Shown here: positions 11,386-19,466 of the stretch, piece by piece
Layout of the letters: each line of letters opens with the position of its first letter
Position numbering within the stretch: position 1 is the first letter of the stretch
NCBI RefSeq assembly: GCF_002777255.1
Contig: NZ_CP017634.1
Coordinates: 3,980,903 to 4,044,902, forward strand
Source: Candidatus Formimonas warabiya
GTDB taxonomy: Bacteria; Bacillota; Dehalobacteriia; Dehalobacteriales; Dehalobacteriaceae
Direction of reading: 5' to 3'
DNA: 64,000 bases
Made by a program: the position numbers and the translations under genes
The notes under the pieces: generated by a model
Told to the model about the DNA's origin: nothing
The model's database searches: none
What the model saw: the letters and a program-made list of their open reading frames with translations, nothing else

Positions 11386-12924
11386 ATGAGCAGTGACAAA
11401 GAAACATTCAACAACAAATTGTTAAAACAGCTGTACCAAAAAAGTCTTACAGAAATAAAGCGATTGGAACTCCAGCTGGAAATTGAGCGCTTGAAGATCG
11501 TAAGAACGGAAAGATCTTTACAGTATCAGGTGGATCTTTTTGATAAATGTTTTCAGAGCTTTTTATCGCCCACGGCAATCATGGATCAGGGTTTTAATTT
11601 TATCAAAGTAAACAAGGCTTATGCCAATCTGGTCGGTAAAGAGGTAGCGGATTTTCCCGGACATAATCATTTTGAATTTTATCCATCTGATACCAGAGAA
11701 ATTTTTGAGCATGTGGTCAAAACAAAAAAACCGTATTCTGTGTTAAACAGAGTATTCTCATATATGTATGACCCGGATAAAGGGATGACCTTTTGGGATG
11801 GGGATCTCGTGCCTGTTTTAGATCGGGAAAATGAGGTAGAATTCTTGATTCTAACCCTCAATGATGTCACGGAAAGGGTCAGAATCGCGAAAGAGCTGGA
11901 GTACTTTTTCGATCTCTCCCTGGATGGTTTCGTCATGTTAGGTTTTGACGGAGAAATTATCCGTATGAATCATTCCTTTCGCAATATTTTCGAACTGAAA
12001 CAGGAAGGGCAGGCCAATTCCTTCTGGGCACGAATCGAAAATAAAATTCATGGGGAAGACCGGGAAGAAACAAAAAAAATGAAAACGGATTTGCAGAAAG
12101 GGGTCTCGGTACGCCATTTTGAGAACCGCATCCTCCTGAATGGTGTGTGCAAATGGCTTTCCTGGGAGGCATTATCCTGTAAGGAAAGAGAAATCATCTT
12201 TCTCGTTGTCCGGGATATTACCCAACAAAAAAAGTTGGAGAAGGAATTAGCAAGATTAGATCGTTTAAACCTGATCGGCGAAATGGCCTCCAGTATCGCC
12301 CATGAGATCCGTAATCCTTTAAGTGTGGTACGGGGCTTCCTGGAACTGATGAAAGAAAAGGAAATTCTCAGTGGCGATACGGAGGGGATTGATCTGATGA
12401 TTGATGAGTTAGACCGGGCAAATTCTATCATCTCGGAATTCCTTTCCCTGGCCAAGGATAAACCGATTGACCTAAAAATCGCCAGTTTAAACAACATCCT
12501 GCAAAATGTGTGTCCTTTAATTATGGCAGATGCCATTAAATCAGATAAAGAAATCATCCTGGACTTGGGCAATATTCCAGACATACCCCTGGATGAAAAA
12601 GAAATCCGCCAGTTGATTCTGAATCTGGTTCGGAATGGGTTGGAAGCGATGTCTCCCGGGGGAACCCTATTTTTAAAATCATATTTTTCCGGACAAGAAG
12701 TGGTTCTTGAAGTAGAAGACAGCGGGAGCGGGATTCCCCAAGAAGTATTGGACCGGTTCGGTCAGCCCTTTGTGACAACCAAAGAAAACGGCACCGGTCT
12801 GGGCGTATCCGTCTGTTACAAAATTTGCGAAAGGCATCAGGCAAAAATGGGCTTTCAGACCAGTCCCGAGGGAACAACGGTTTCTGTTAAATTTGCGGTG
12901 GAAAATAAAACGAAAAAGGGGTAG
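11386..12924 (+). CDS. PAS-domain sensor histidine kinase (orphan, Kin-like)
   Basis: Predicted cytoplasmic two-component kinase of 512 residues, with no membrane segment. An N-terminal coiled coil (about 10-45, QLYQKSLTEIKRLELQLEIE) is followed by two PAS domains (about 50-165 and 170-280). The HisKA domain has the phospho-acceptor H306 in SSIAHEIRNPLSVV, and the HATPase domain shows NLVRNGLEAM, DSGSGIP and GTGLGVSV. No response regulator lies beside it. Orphan kinases of this build feed sporulation phosphorelays in Bacillota; that role is inference. The start follows GGGGGGCCGGCGTGA. Confidence 0.88.
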   Translation: MSSDKETFNNKLLKQLYQKSLTEIKRLELQLEIERLKIVRTERSLQYQVDLFDKCFQSFLSPTAIMDQGFNFIKVNKAYANLVGKEVADFPGHNHFEFYPSDTREIFEHVVKTKKPYSVLNRVFSYMYDPDKGMTFWDGDLVPVLDRENEVEFLILTLNDVTERVRIAKELEYFFDLSLDGFVMLGFDGEIIRMNHSFRNIFELKQEGQANSFWARIENKIHGEDREETKKMKTDLQKGVSVRHFENRILLNGVCKWLSWEALSCKEREIIFLVVRDITQQKKLEKELARLDRLNLIGEMASSIAHEIRNPLSVVRGFLELMKEKEILSGDTEGIDLMIDELDRANSIISEFLSLAKDKPIDLKIASLNNILQNVCPLIMADAIKSDKEIILDLGNIPDIPLDEKEIRQLILNLVRNGLEAMSPGGTLFLKSYFSGQEVVLEVEDSGSGIPQEVLDRFGQPFVTTKENGTGLGVSVCYKICERHQAKMGFQTSPEGTTVSVKFAVENKTKKG

Positions 12925-12967
12925 GGGAAAAATTTTTTCCCAAGCAACCTTTGGTCTTAGTTGGAAC

Positions 12968-12996
12968 TTTACTTGGCAGGGTATAAATAGTATAAT
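12968..12996 (+). promoter_or_regulatory. Predicted promoter of tRNA-Ser(CGA)
   Basis: TTTACT, a 17-base spacer and a perfect TATAAT (12991-12996), 24 bases before the tRNA. Confidence 0.65.
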
Positions 12997-13020
12997 ATTC
13001 GAGCAGGTGGTTGATAGTAT

Positions 13021-13111
<91 letters not shown>

Positions 13112-13133
13112 GACGGGGCCTTGCCCCACCGGA

Positions 13134-13160
13134 GGGCCTGCCATTTGGCAGGTCCTTTGC
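13134..13160 (+). terminator. Terminator after tRNA-Ser(CGA)
   Basis: Nine-pair stem GGGCCTGCC - ATTT - GGCAGGTCC followed by TTTGCGTTTT. Confidence 0.65.
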
Positions 13161-13236
13161 GTTTTATAAACTTAGCATTGATTGCCTTGCAGTCAGTCCT
13201 AAGTTTTTTTATTATACTAAAAATAGAGGGTAGGCT

Positions 13237-13320
13237 ATGAGCCGGATCTATACCCTTGATGAGATTCGCAAGGTGGCAGGTGAAATCGCGAAGCGTCATG
13301 GCGTAGAGCGGATGCGATAA
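13237..13320 (+). pseudogene. Truncated minimal nucleotidyltransferase remnant
   Basis: A 27-codon frame begins MSRIYTLDEIRKVAGEIAKR and stops right after HGVERMR. This is the N-terminal helix of small MNT-type nucleotidyltransferases (MntA-like antitoxins), which normally continue into the GSxARG active-site loop. That loop and everything after it are missing. AGAGGG precedes the ATG. It is either a relic or a leader peptide; I favour relic because other remnants lie nearby. Confidence 0.55.
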
Positions 13321-13429
13321 ATGAAAGCTAAAAAATGATTTTAGTTGACATAATATCGCTCTAATGAGGTACTGAAATTGCATATAAAACCATCGTTATG
13401 ACGATACTACCTGCGAGGAGGAATTCACT

Positions 13430-14119
13430 ATGATTATATATCATGGCTCGCCTCAGATTGTGAAGCATCCCGGGCTTGGCAAAGGTAAGCCTTATAACGA
13501 TTATGGGCAGGGATTTTATTGTACCGAAAGTCTGGACTTGGCCAAAGAATGGGCCTGCCCGACGCGGAAGGACGGTTTCGCCAATAAGTATACCATGAAT
13601 ACCGAGGGTCTTTCTTTGCTGCACCTTTCCGGCGGCAGCTACCACATTCTGAATTGGCTGGCGCTGCTATTAAAAAATCGCACCTTTGATTTGTCTGCTG
13701 CACTTGCCCTGCAAGCACGAGAGTATATCATCCAGACTTTTATGCCGGATTTATCAGGAAAGGATTATATTATAGGCTACAGGGCGGATGACTCTTATTT
13801 TTCCTTTGCGGAGGATTTTGTCAGCGGAGTCCTCTCCTTGCGCGATTTAAGCGAGGCTATGCGCCTTGGTGCTCTTGGGGAGCAAGTGGTATTAATTTCT
13901 CCAAAGGCTTTTCAACAAATCCGTTTTGGAGGATACGAGACAGCAAGTTATCAGGAATATCATGTCAAACGGATGAGTAGGGATAACCTTGCCCGACAGG
14001 ATTATCAAAGCAGGAAAAAGGATCTAAAGACGCTGAAGAGCGACCTGTTTGTTCTGGATATCCTCAGAGAGGAGATAAAAAATAATGACCCGCGCCTACA
14101 AAGAATCCTACCTGAATAA
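13430..14119 (+). CDS. DUF3990 family protein, putative ADP-ribosyltransferase-like toxin
   Basis: The 229-residue protein starts MIIYHGSPQIV and contains NDYGQGFYCTESLDLAKEWA. This matches the DUF3990 family, whose His-Tyr-Glu arrangement resembles ADP-ribosyltransferases: H5 in YHGS, the YGQGFY block, and later glutamates such as in LGEQVVLIS. It lacks a signal peptide. The following HTH gene overlaps it by 35 bases, which implies translational coupling and a toxin-antitoxin-like pair. The ATG at 13430 has GAGGAGG upstream. Family membership is a confident reading; toxic activity is inference. Confidence 0.8.
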   Translation: MIIYHGSPQIVKHPGLGKGKPYNDYGQGFYCTESLDLAKEWACPTRKDGFANKYTMNTEGLSLLHLSGGSYHILNWLALLLKNRTFDLSAALALQAREYIIQTFMPDLSGKDYIIGYRADDSYFSFAEDFVSGVLSLRDLSEAMRLGALGEQVVLISPKAFQQIRFGGYETASYQEYHVKRMSRDNLARQDYQSRKKDLKTLKSDLFVLDILREEIKNNDPRLQRILPE

Positions 14120-14726
14120 AGCCCAGAAAACCCTTGCGGCCATGATGGACTATGCGGTTTTTGACCTTAAATATGAGCCGGATGAATTTTTTATATTGTT
14201 TCTACAGTCCGGGCTTGTGGATGAATTCGGCCGCGGCAATCCAAAATATATTGCCGGAAAAAGCGGGGCCGAGCTTGCCCGTGAGGTTGTTTTTATTACA
14301 ACAGGCCAGTCGGTGGAAGTAACTCCTACGCCTCGTTTTGACCGTTCTCCGGTCTATTGGGCGGCTTGGGCATTGGCATATTATCAATGGTATTCGGGAC
14401 ACAGCTTCGAAGGAATCCATAGGGTATTGCCTTTTACGGAACTTTTGCATATGTACCCCACTCTTCACGAAGCCGATATAAATAAGTTTGTTTTCATAGC
14501 AGACGAAGTTTTAGCAGAAAGTAAAAAGAAAAGCGAAACAAATTTAAGCCGGTTGCGGAAGGCTCGGGGACTTTCGCAGAAGGAGCTTTCCAAAGCTTCG
14601 GGTGTTGCCCTGCGCATGATTCAGCTTTATGAGCAGAAGCAAAATGATATTAATAAAGCCCAGGCATCCTCGTTGCAGAGTCTGGCACAAGCATTGGGCT
14701 GCAAGATTGAGGATCTGTTTGAATGA
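14085..14726 (+). CDS. DUF3791-like domain fused to XRE-type HTH, putative antitoxin
   Basis: The 213-residue protein has an N-terminal domain (about 1-150: MMDYAVFDLKYEPDEFFILF, then GAELAREVV and YWAAWALAYYQWYSG) resembling the small DUF3791 partner of DUF3990 proteins. A C-terminal XRE helix-turn-helix follows (about 153-213: LRKARGLSQKELSKASGVAL). The ATG at 14085 lies inside the preceding gene, after GAGAGGAG. The arrangement fits an antitoxin that neutralises the toxin with one domain and autoregulates with the other. No promoter is visible between the two genes. Confidence 0.75.
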   Translation: MTRAYKESYLNKAQKTLAAMMDYAVFDLKYEPDEFFILFLQSGLVDEFGRGNPKYIAGKSGAELAREVVFITTGQSVEVTPTPRFDRSPVYWAAWALAYYQWYSGHSFEGIHRVLPFTELLHMYPTLHEADINKFVFIADEVLAESKKKSETNLSRLRKARGLSQKELSKASGVALRMIQLYEQKQNDINKAQASSLQSLAQALGCKIEDLFE

Positions 14727-14743
14727 GTTTATTCGTTTACACG

Positions 14744-15111
14744 ATGAAGGTCAAAAAAATTAAAAAAATAATACTTTAATTGCTCTTGTTCAAAGCGACG
14801 ACCTCCTGATCACAGATGCCCAGTCGGCCTTAGATTTAATCGCAACTGTAAGATATGAAACAGGATGTGACCGTATGGCACTGAATAAAGGGGCCATTAC
14901 AGAAGAATTTTTTAGGTTAAGCACAGGCCTTGCCGGAGAAATACTGCAAAAGTTTGTCAACTATCGTCTAAAATTCGCTATTATTGGCGACTTCTCTTGC
15001 TATTCAAGTAAACCATTAAAAGACTTTATTTATGAGAGCAATCGCGGCAGGGATGTATTTTTCGTTTCCGCTGAGGCTGAGGCAATTGAAAGGTTGGCTA
15101 CCGCCCAATAA
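14744..15111 (+). pseudogene. DUF4180 family gene with 5' frameshift
   Basis: The frame from about 14764 reads VQSDDLLITDAQSALDLIAT, then CDRMALNKGAITEEFFRLST, and ends near AEAEAIERLATAQ. This covers almost all of a DUF4180 protein. The expected start (ATG at 14744, MKVKKIKK) is in another frame and stops at once; the shift falls in the A-run at 14754-14768. No in-frame ATG occurs before 14875, deep inside the domain. It is either a frameshifted relic, slippage-controlled expression, or a homopolymer sequencing error. Function of the family is unknown. Confidence 0.6.
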
Positions 15112-15201
15112 GTTGGGCTGTGTAGGACAACCACGGGAAATGTTGCAAAACGGGGCCCCAATTACGGCGGATTTATTACGAAAATAAGTGGGAAGGGGAG
15201 A

Positions 15202-15300
15202 ATGATTATGACAGAGCCTAACCCTATCTTAATCAGGCCGGAGCGGACGGCCGACTACCGTACCGTGGAGGAATTGACCCGGGAGACATTTTGGAACGTC
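15202..15300 (+). pseudogene. N-terminal fragment of a GNAT acetyltransferase
   Basis: About 30 residues (ILIRPERTADYRTVEELTRE, then TFWNVNVP) match the N-terminal strand and helix of GNAT acetyltransferases. The rest of that fold is absent, and the frame runs directly into a YjbR domain. A remnant fused by deletion is the simplest reading. Confidence 0.5.
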
Positions 15301-15753
15301 AATGTGCCCGTAAGGAAAGACGGTGTACCGGACAAATCAGATCCCAGAGGAGGCGCAGAAATGAACAATTACGGATGGCTTGACTCCTACCTGCTGAAAA
15401 AGGCGGGAGCAGAGCGGGACTATAAAGTAGAATGGGGCTGGCATCGTTATTTGGTGCGGGGAAAAATGTTTGCCGCCGTTTGCACGCCCGATCCGAAGTA
15501 TCAGCCTCACCAAGGACGGGAAATGGTGATCCTGAAATGCGAGCCCCTTCTGGCAGAGCTGTTACGGGCTGAGTATCCGGACATCGTGCCCGGGTTCTAT
15601 TGCGACAAGGCAAACTGGAACTCGGTCTATCTCAACGGCGCCGTGCCTGACCAGGTCTTGAAAGAACTGTGCGACAGGTCCTATGAACTGGTATTCTCGA
15701 AACTGACGAAAAAGGTGCAGCGGGAAATAAAAGAGCATTATGGGGTCCTATGA
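15202..15753 (+). CDS. MmcQ/YjbR family protein (chimeric N-terminus)
   Basis: From residue 54 the protein is a complete MmcQ/YjbR domain: MNNYGWLDSYLLKKAGAERD, WGWHRYLVRGKMFAAVC, then KANWNSVYLNGAVPDQVL and LTKKVQREI. This double-wing fold is predicted to bind DNA, though its role is unknown. The ATG at 15361 is preceded by GAGGAGG at a good distance, so the functional start is probably 15361 (130 residues). The upstream 53 codons are a GNAT remnant plus junction sequence. The same protein would be made alone or as a chimera depending on which start is used. Confidence 0.75.
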   Translation: MIMTEPNPILIRPERTADYRTVEELTRETFWNVNVPVRKDGVPDKSDPRGGAEMNNYGWLDSYLLKKAGAERDYKVEWGWHRYLVRGKMFAAVCTPDPKYQPHQGREMVILKCEPLLAELLRAEYPDIVPGFYCDKANWNSVYLNGAVPDQVLKELCDRSYELVFSKLTKKVQREIKEHYGVL

Positions 15754-15890
15754 TCTTTAGGATTTTTTAAGCTTTTCTTTGGTTTCCTGCTTTCTTGAGA
15801 ATAGGTTTCCGCACTTTCCGCTAAGGCGTTTCTAATTTCTCCTGCAGAGGGATTACAAGGATCAGGGGTCCTGTTCTTTTCAGAAGTCAT
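15738..15890 (-). CDS. Small hydrophilic hypothetical protein, 50 residues
   Basis: A short frame begins MTSEKNRTPDPCNPSAGEIR on the minus strand, with GGAGGTAAAAGC just before its ATG. It is rich in Lys, Glu and Ser, has no membrane segment, and its end overlaps the yjbR gene by about 16 bases. I do not recognise it. The strong ribosome site is the main argument that it is translated. Confidence 0.4.
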   Translation of the reverse strand: MTSEKNRTPDPCNPSAGEIRNALAESAETYSQESRKPKKSLKNPKDHRTP

Positions 15891-15990
15891 GCTTTTACCT
15901 CCGGAATAAATAAATCTGTGCTAAATAAAAATCAAGCAGCTGAAAAATCATAGGCTACTTGACTTCTAAAGAAAATGATCATTAGCTGTT

Positions 15991-16173
15991 TCAATCACCG
16001 ATAATTTCCGCAGCAGTTTTACGAGATATTTCTTTTAAATCCCGGTCCAACTTTGTTTCCTCCGGGTTTTTCATTTTCCGAACCTGGTGATGGGGCTCCG
16101 GGATGCCTGCCTGAGTGGTTTTACTTGTTTGGCACCCTTTCGATTTGGTTGTGGCTGGGGCTTTTTGCACCAT
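15991..16173 (-). CDS. Small basic hypothetical protein, 60 residues
   Basis: The protein begins MVQKAPATTKSKGCQTSK and ends AAEIIGD. It is hydrophilic and Lys/Thr-rich, with no recognisable domain. On the minus strand GGAGG stands seven bases before the ATG at 16173. It lies downstream of mntH on the same strand with about 100 bases between. Together with the gene at 15738 it looks like one of two unrelated small hydrophilic proteins; a spore or stress role is possible but unsupported. Confidence 0.4.
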   Translation of the reverse strand: MVQKAPATTKSKGCQTSKTTQAGIPEPHHQVRKMKNPEETKLDRDLKEISRKTAAEIIGD

Positions 16174-16270
16174 GTTTTGCCTCCTTCTGAAACCCAGTTG
16201 ACTTTTTTAGTATCTCCAACAATCCATGCAATATTTACATTTCAATAACTTGGTCTTTCAGAGGCTCTTT

Positions 16271-17581
16271 CTAAACCTTTCCTGAGAAGGTTAGAAATAA
16301 CAAAACGCCGTTTAAACTGAGGATGAGCAGAGTAATAAACCAGCCCATATATTTGGTAAGCGCGTCATTGACCAGGGTGCCCATGATATCTTTACGACTG
16401 GTGAGCAGGATCATGGGGATAATGGCGGCCGGAAGAGCAAAACTTAAGGAGACCTGACTTAGAACCAGGGCTTTCATAGGGTTAATGCCTAAAGAGATGA
16501 TGATGAGAGCAGGTGCCACGGTAAGGAGCCTTCTGATATTGAGGGGAATTTTTAAACCGATGAAACCATCCATCACCGTTTGCCCGGCCAGGGTGCCGAC
16601 AGCGGAGGAAGATAATCCCGAGGCTAATAGGGCAATGCCGAAGGCAGCGCTTGATAAAGTGCCGGCCAGGGGTGCCAAGGATCGATGGGCCTGTTCAATA
16701 CTTTCTACAATCACTCCATTGTTATAAAATATGGCCGCAGAAACTACCACCATGGCGGCATTGACGATAAAAGCAATGTTCATGGCCAGTACAATATCGA
16801 TTTTTTCCATGCGCAGATGCTTTTGTTTTTGCTTGTCAGTTACATATCCATAGGGTTTTCGGCTTTGCACCAATTGAGAATGCAGGTAAATCACGTGAGG
16901 CATCACGGTAGCTCCCAGCATTCCCACCGCAATCAGCACTGCTTCCCCGTTGGGCAAGGAAGGAATCAGCGTGTGCATGGCCACTTGGGGCCAAGCCGGT
17001 TTCGCTAAAAACAGTTCAATGGTATAGGCAACACCAATGATCCCCACGAGTACGGTAATTAACGCTTCTACCACCCGCTGCCCGTATTTTTCCGTATATA
17101 CGATAAAAAAGGTCAAAACAGCGGTAATAAAGCCGGCCTGGATTAAGGGCACGCCGAAAAGCAGGTACAATCCCAGAGATGCTCCCAGAAATTCCGCTAA
17201 AGCGGTTGCCATGGAGGCAAAGGTGGCCATCAACCATAAGAAATAATTGGTTTTTCGGCAAAATGTCCGCCCGCACATTTCCGGAAGATTACATCCCGTG
17301 GCAATGCCCAGTTTGGCGGAGAGGGTTTGCAGGAAGATGGCCATCAGGTTGCTCCAGAGGATCACCCAAATCAGTTGATAATTAAAAAAGGATCCTCCGC
17401 TGATATTGGTGGCGAAATTTCCCGGGTCAATGTAAGCAACACTGACGATAAATGCGGGGCCAAGGTATTTTAATAATTGGGAAAAACGGGATATCAGTGA
17501 AGGCTTGGGGTATGTCGTGATATTTTCCAACACGGAATTTTCGGGCTGGGGGACTGGCTCCGGGTACACTTCTTTTAACAT
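16271..17581 (-). CDS. mntH: NRAMP family Mn2+/Fe2+ transporter MntH
   Basis: Proton-coupled divalent metal importer of 436 residues in the inner membrane, with about 11 predicted membrane helices. Metal-binding motifs are DPGN in VAYIDPGNFATNI (helix 1) and MPHVIYLHS (helix 6), both intact. I start at the ATG at 17581 (MLKEVYPEP), which has GAGGTG six bases upstream; a GTG-type start further out adds unconserved residues. The regulator mntR lies upstream on the same strand, separated by a terminator. A palindrome at 17620-17635 may be a metalloregulator site. Confidence 0.92.
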   Translation of the reverse strand: MLKEVYPEPVPQPENSVLENITTYPKPSLISRFSQLLKYLGPAFIVSVAYIDPGNFATNISGGSFFNYQLIWVILWSNLMAIFLQTLSAKLGIATGCNLPEMCGRTFCRKTNYFLWLMATFASMATALAEFLGASLGLYLLFGVPLIQAGFITAVLTFFIVYTEKYGQRVVEALITVLVGIIGVAYTIELFLAKPAWPQVAMHTLIPSLPNGEAVLIAVGMLGATVMPHVIYLHSQLVQSRKPYGYVTDKQKQKHLRMEKIDIVLAMNIAFIVNAAMVVVSAAIFYNNGVIVESIEQAHRSLAPLAGTLSSAAFGIALLASGLSSSAVGTLAGQTVMDGFIGLKIPLNIRRLLTVAPALIIISLGINPMKALVLSQVSLSFALPAAIIPMILLTSRKDIMGTLVNDALTKYMGWFITLLILSLNGVLLFLTFSGKV

Positions 17582-17619
17582 ACGGACACCTCTTTTGACC
17601 CTCATGATCAGAATAGAAC

Positions 17620-17635
17620 GTTAACCGGGGCTAAA
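17620..17635 (-). promoter_or_regulatory. Possible DtxR-family box upstream of mntH
   Basis: GTTAA-N6-CTAAA, 39 bases before the mntH start. It matches 8 of 10 half-site positions of the GTTAG-N6-CTAAC boxes found at 20914 and 21367. This is weak on its own. Confidence 0.35.
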
Positions 17636-17737
17636 ATTTTTACCTTAATTCAGACTATGTGGAAATTGAGTTTTTGTGAAAAAAAGATCATTTTGGAGAA
17701 AAATTTGGGGTTTCCGCCAGGTCAAAAGAGGGGCGAT

Positions 17738-17763
17738 AAAAAAGGAACCCCAAGGGTTCCTTT
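17738..17763 (-). terminator. Terminator after mntR
   Basis: Stem GGAACCC - CAA - GGGTTCC with A/T runs on both sides, so it can act in either direction. It overlaps the end of mntR. Confidence 0.75.
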
Positions 17764-18238
17764 ATTCTTTGTCTTTTTTGCGGGGAAATTTCTGGAAGGC
17801 ATCCACATAGGCGGGAGTTGCCTGCATAAATTCCACAAAGTGGCAGATACACTCCAGGGTTTCCTCACTCAGACTGTGTTCGATTTTCTCTGTGTCTTCC
17901 AAAACATTTTCCTGGACGCCCAGAAGGCGCAAAAAGGTTTCCAGCTTCTCATGCCTCTTTAAAAGCAGGCGGCCTACCTCTATCCCAACAGGCGTAAGTT
18001 CGATGATACCGTATTTTTCATATTTAAGATAATTGAGTTCAGCCAGTTTTTGGACCATTTTGGTCGCAGATGGTGGTTGTACATTGAGAGCTGAGGCCAA
18101 ATCATTGATACGCGTATAAAATTTATTTTGAGACAGACGGAAAATCATTTCCAGGTAGTCTTCCATGCTGGGAGTAAGACCCTGATGCTGCTTGGCGTAA
18201 CCCCGGAAGGTATAAAACTCATTATTGGAGTCGTTCAT
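17762..18238 (-). CDS. mntR: Manganese transport regulator MntR (DtxR family)
   Basis: Metal-activated repressor of manganese uptake, 158 residues. The winged helix is LASALNVQPPSATKMVQKL. Manganese ligands of Bacillus MntR are all present: Asp and Glu in TPSMEDYLEMIF (D27, E30), His in KRHEKLETFL, and Glu-x-x-Glu-His in TEKIEHSLS. The glutamate at the position of DtxR Cys102 is the MntR-type (Mn-selective) residue. The N-terminus carries about 19 extra residues compared with Bacillus. The ATG at 18238 follows GGGTGAG. It sits upstream of mntH. Confidence 0.9.
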   Translation of the reverse strand: MNDSNNEFYTFRGYAKQHQGLTPSMEDYLEMIFRLSQNKFYTRINDLASALNVQPPSATKMVQKLAELNYLKYEKYGIIELTPVGIEVGRLLLKRHEKLETFLRLLGVQENVLEDTEKIEHSLSEETLECICHFVEFMQATPAYVDAFQKFPRKKDKE

Positions 18239-18301
18239 GCCGCTCACCCATTCTGTTTTTGTATATCATACGTTTTGGTGAGGCAAAAAATTACCATTTG
18301 G

Positions 18302-18892
18302 TTAAGATGATTCATGTAAGAAGAAGGATTTTACATCTGTGATTACCTTCGTTTTGATCGTTTCCTGGTCGATATCGCCTTTCTGATCAATGCCGGGAAC
18401 AAAAGTTCCTCCCCGGTAACTTGTTTCCACGGTGGCGCAAAATATTTTGATCAGTTTTTCCGAGCAGGAAAAGGTATCGGATAAATTGGTTGCGCCGCAC
18501 ATCAGGGCGTATAATCCTCTTTTTGACCGGAGCACCGGGTCTGCAACCACTTCCCGGTGCAACAAGTGATGTGCCGACCAGAAGCATTGCATCCGATCAA
18601 TGAAAGACTTGGCTAAAGCTCCTAAGGATTGAAAAAAAACCGGGGCCGCAAAGACAATTTTTTCTGAGGTAATAATTTTGGGATAAATTTGCGTAAGGTC
18701 GTCTTTTAGGTGGCACATGCCGTCTTTGGCACATGCTCCGCAAGCGATACAGGGAGAAAAGTTCAGATCCCGGAGAAACAGGAGCTCACCGGCAAATCCA
18801 TTTTCTTTTGCAAGGCCGTTCGCCCAATGGGCCATGCGGTCGGTATTGCCGTTTCTCCGGGGACTGAAGCCAAGGACCAAGACATCCTTCAT
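18302..18892 (-). CDS. NAD(P)H-dependent FMN reductase / iron-sulfur flavoprotein type
   Basis: The 196-residue flavodoxin-fold protein begins MKDVLVLGFSPRRNGNTDRM, where the phosphate loop GFSPRRNGNT binds FMN. A cysteine cluster follows in CIACGACAKDGMCHLKDD, the pattern of iron-sulfur flavoproteins that carry a 4Fe-4S cluster. The AAPVFFQSLGALAKSFIDRM block contacts the flavin. It probably passes electrons between ferredoxin or NAD(P)H and an unknown acceptor in the cytoplasm. The ATG at 18892 follows GAGGGGT. Physiological partner unknown. Confidence 0.82.
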   Translation of the reverse strand: MKDVLVLGFSPRRNGNTDRMAHWANGLAKENGFAGELLFLRDLNFSPCIACGACAKDGMCHLKDDLTQIYPKIITSEKIVFAAPVFFQSLGALAKSFIDRMQCFWSAHHLLHREVVADPVLRSKRGLYALMCGATNLSDTFSCSEKLIKIFCATVETSYRGGTFVPGIDQKGDIDQETIKTKVITDVKSFFLHESS

Positions 18893-19265
18893 GGGAATAC
18901 CCCTCTTTCTTTCGTTTCTAATAATATTATCTGGAAACCGGCCAACCCCTTCTGAAAGATGGTATTGGAAAAATTTAAATTTCTAAAAATTTTTGCGGGA
19001 GAATTATGACAAAAGGGGAAAACTTGTTTAATAAGACAGGAATTTAGCGAACAAGGGGGCCTTTAAGAGGGAAAATGCTTTTGTTTTTTGTGGAGACCGG
19101 CGCTGACTTTTTCTTATCAAGGCGCATTACCAGTTAAACTTAAAAAAGGGGTATATTTATTAAAGGACAGGAACCGGTTTTATTAATTCTTTAAGATTCT
19201 CAGGGAGCCTGATTAAAGATAAAGGAAAAGGTTCGGTTCGTTAAGTAATCATTCACCTACAGAAA

Positions 19266-19306
19266 GCTTTGATTTCCTTGTTTCGCCAGGAAAATCAAGG
19301 CTTTTT
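19266..19306 (+). terminator. Terminator-like hairpin
   Basis: GCTTTGATTTCCT pairs with AGGAAAATCAAGGC with one bulge, followed by TTTTTG. Confidence 0.55.
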
Positions 19307-19310
19307 GCGT

Positions 19311-19341
19311 AAAAACACATTCGAAAAGAGTGTGTTTTTAT
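19311..19341 (+). terminator. Second terminator-like hairpin
   Basis: Perfect nine-pair stem AAAAACACA/TGTGTTTTT with an 11-base loop. It directly follows the previous hairpin. Confidence 0.45.
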
Positions 19342-19466
19342 TCATTTTTGCAGAAGTCTTTCTAAAAGTTCTTTTTCTGCCCGACAATGTTTACTATTCT
19401 CTCAGGGCTATTTCTGATAAGGTGGTATCAACAAAAAGACAAAGGGACAGGTTGGGAGGAAGAAAG

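Larger units (their letters stand above)
18893..19466. other. Long intergenic region with two hairpins
   Basis: No gene is supported in 574 bases. Two hairpins lie back to back (19266-19306 and 19311-19339), the first followed by a T-run. No gene upstream on the plus strand needs a terminator, so an unannotated transcript may end here. I see no clear promoter. Confidence 0.4.

Noticed and set aside
19020-19260. Manganese (yybP-ykoY) riboswitch near the Mn genes
   Set aside because: The conserved loop sequences of that class were looked for and not found.
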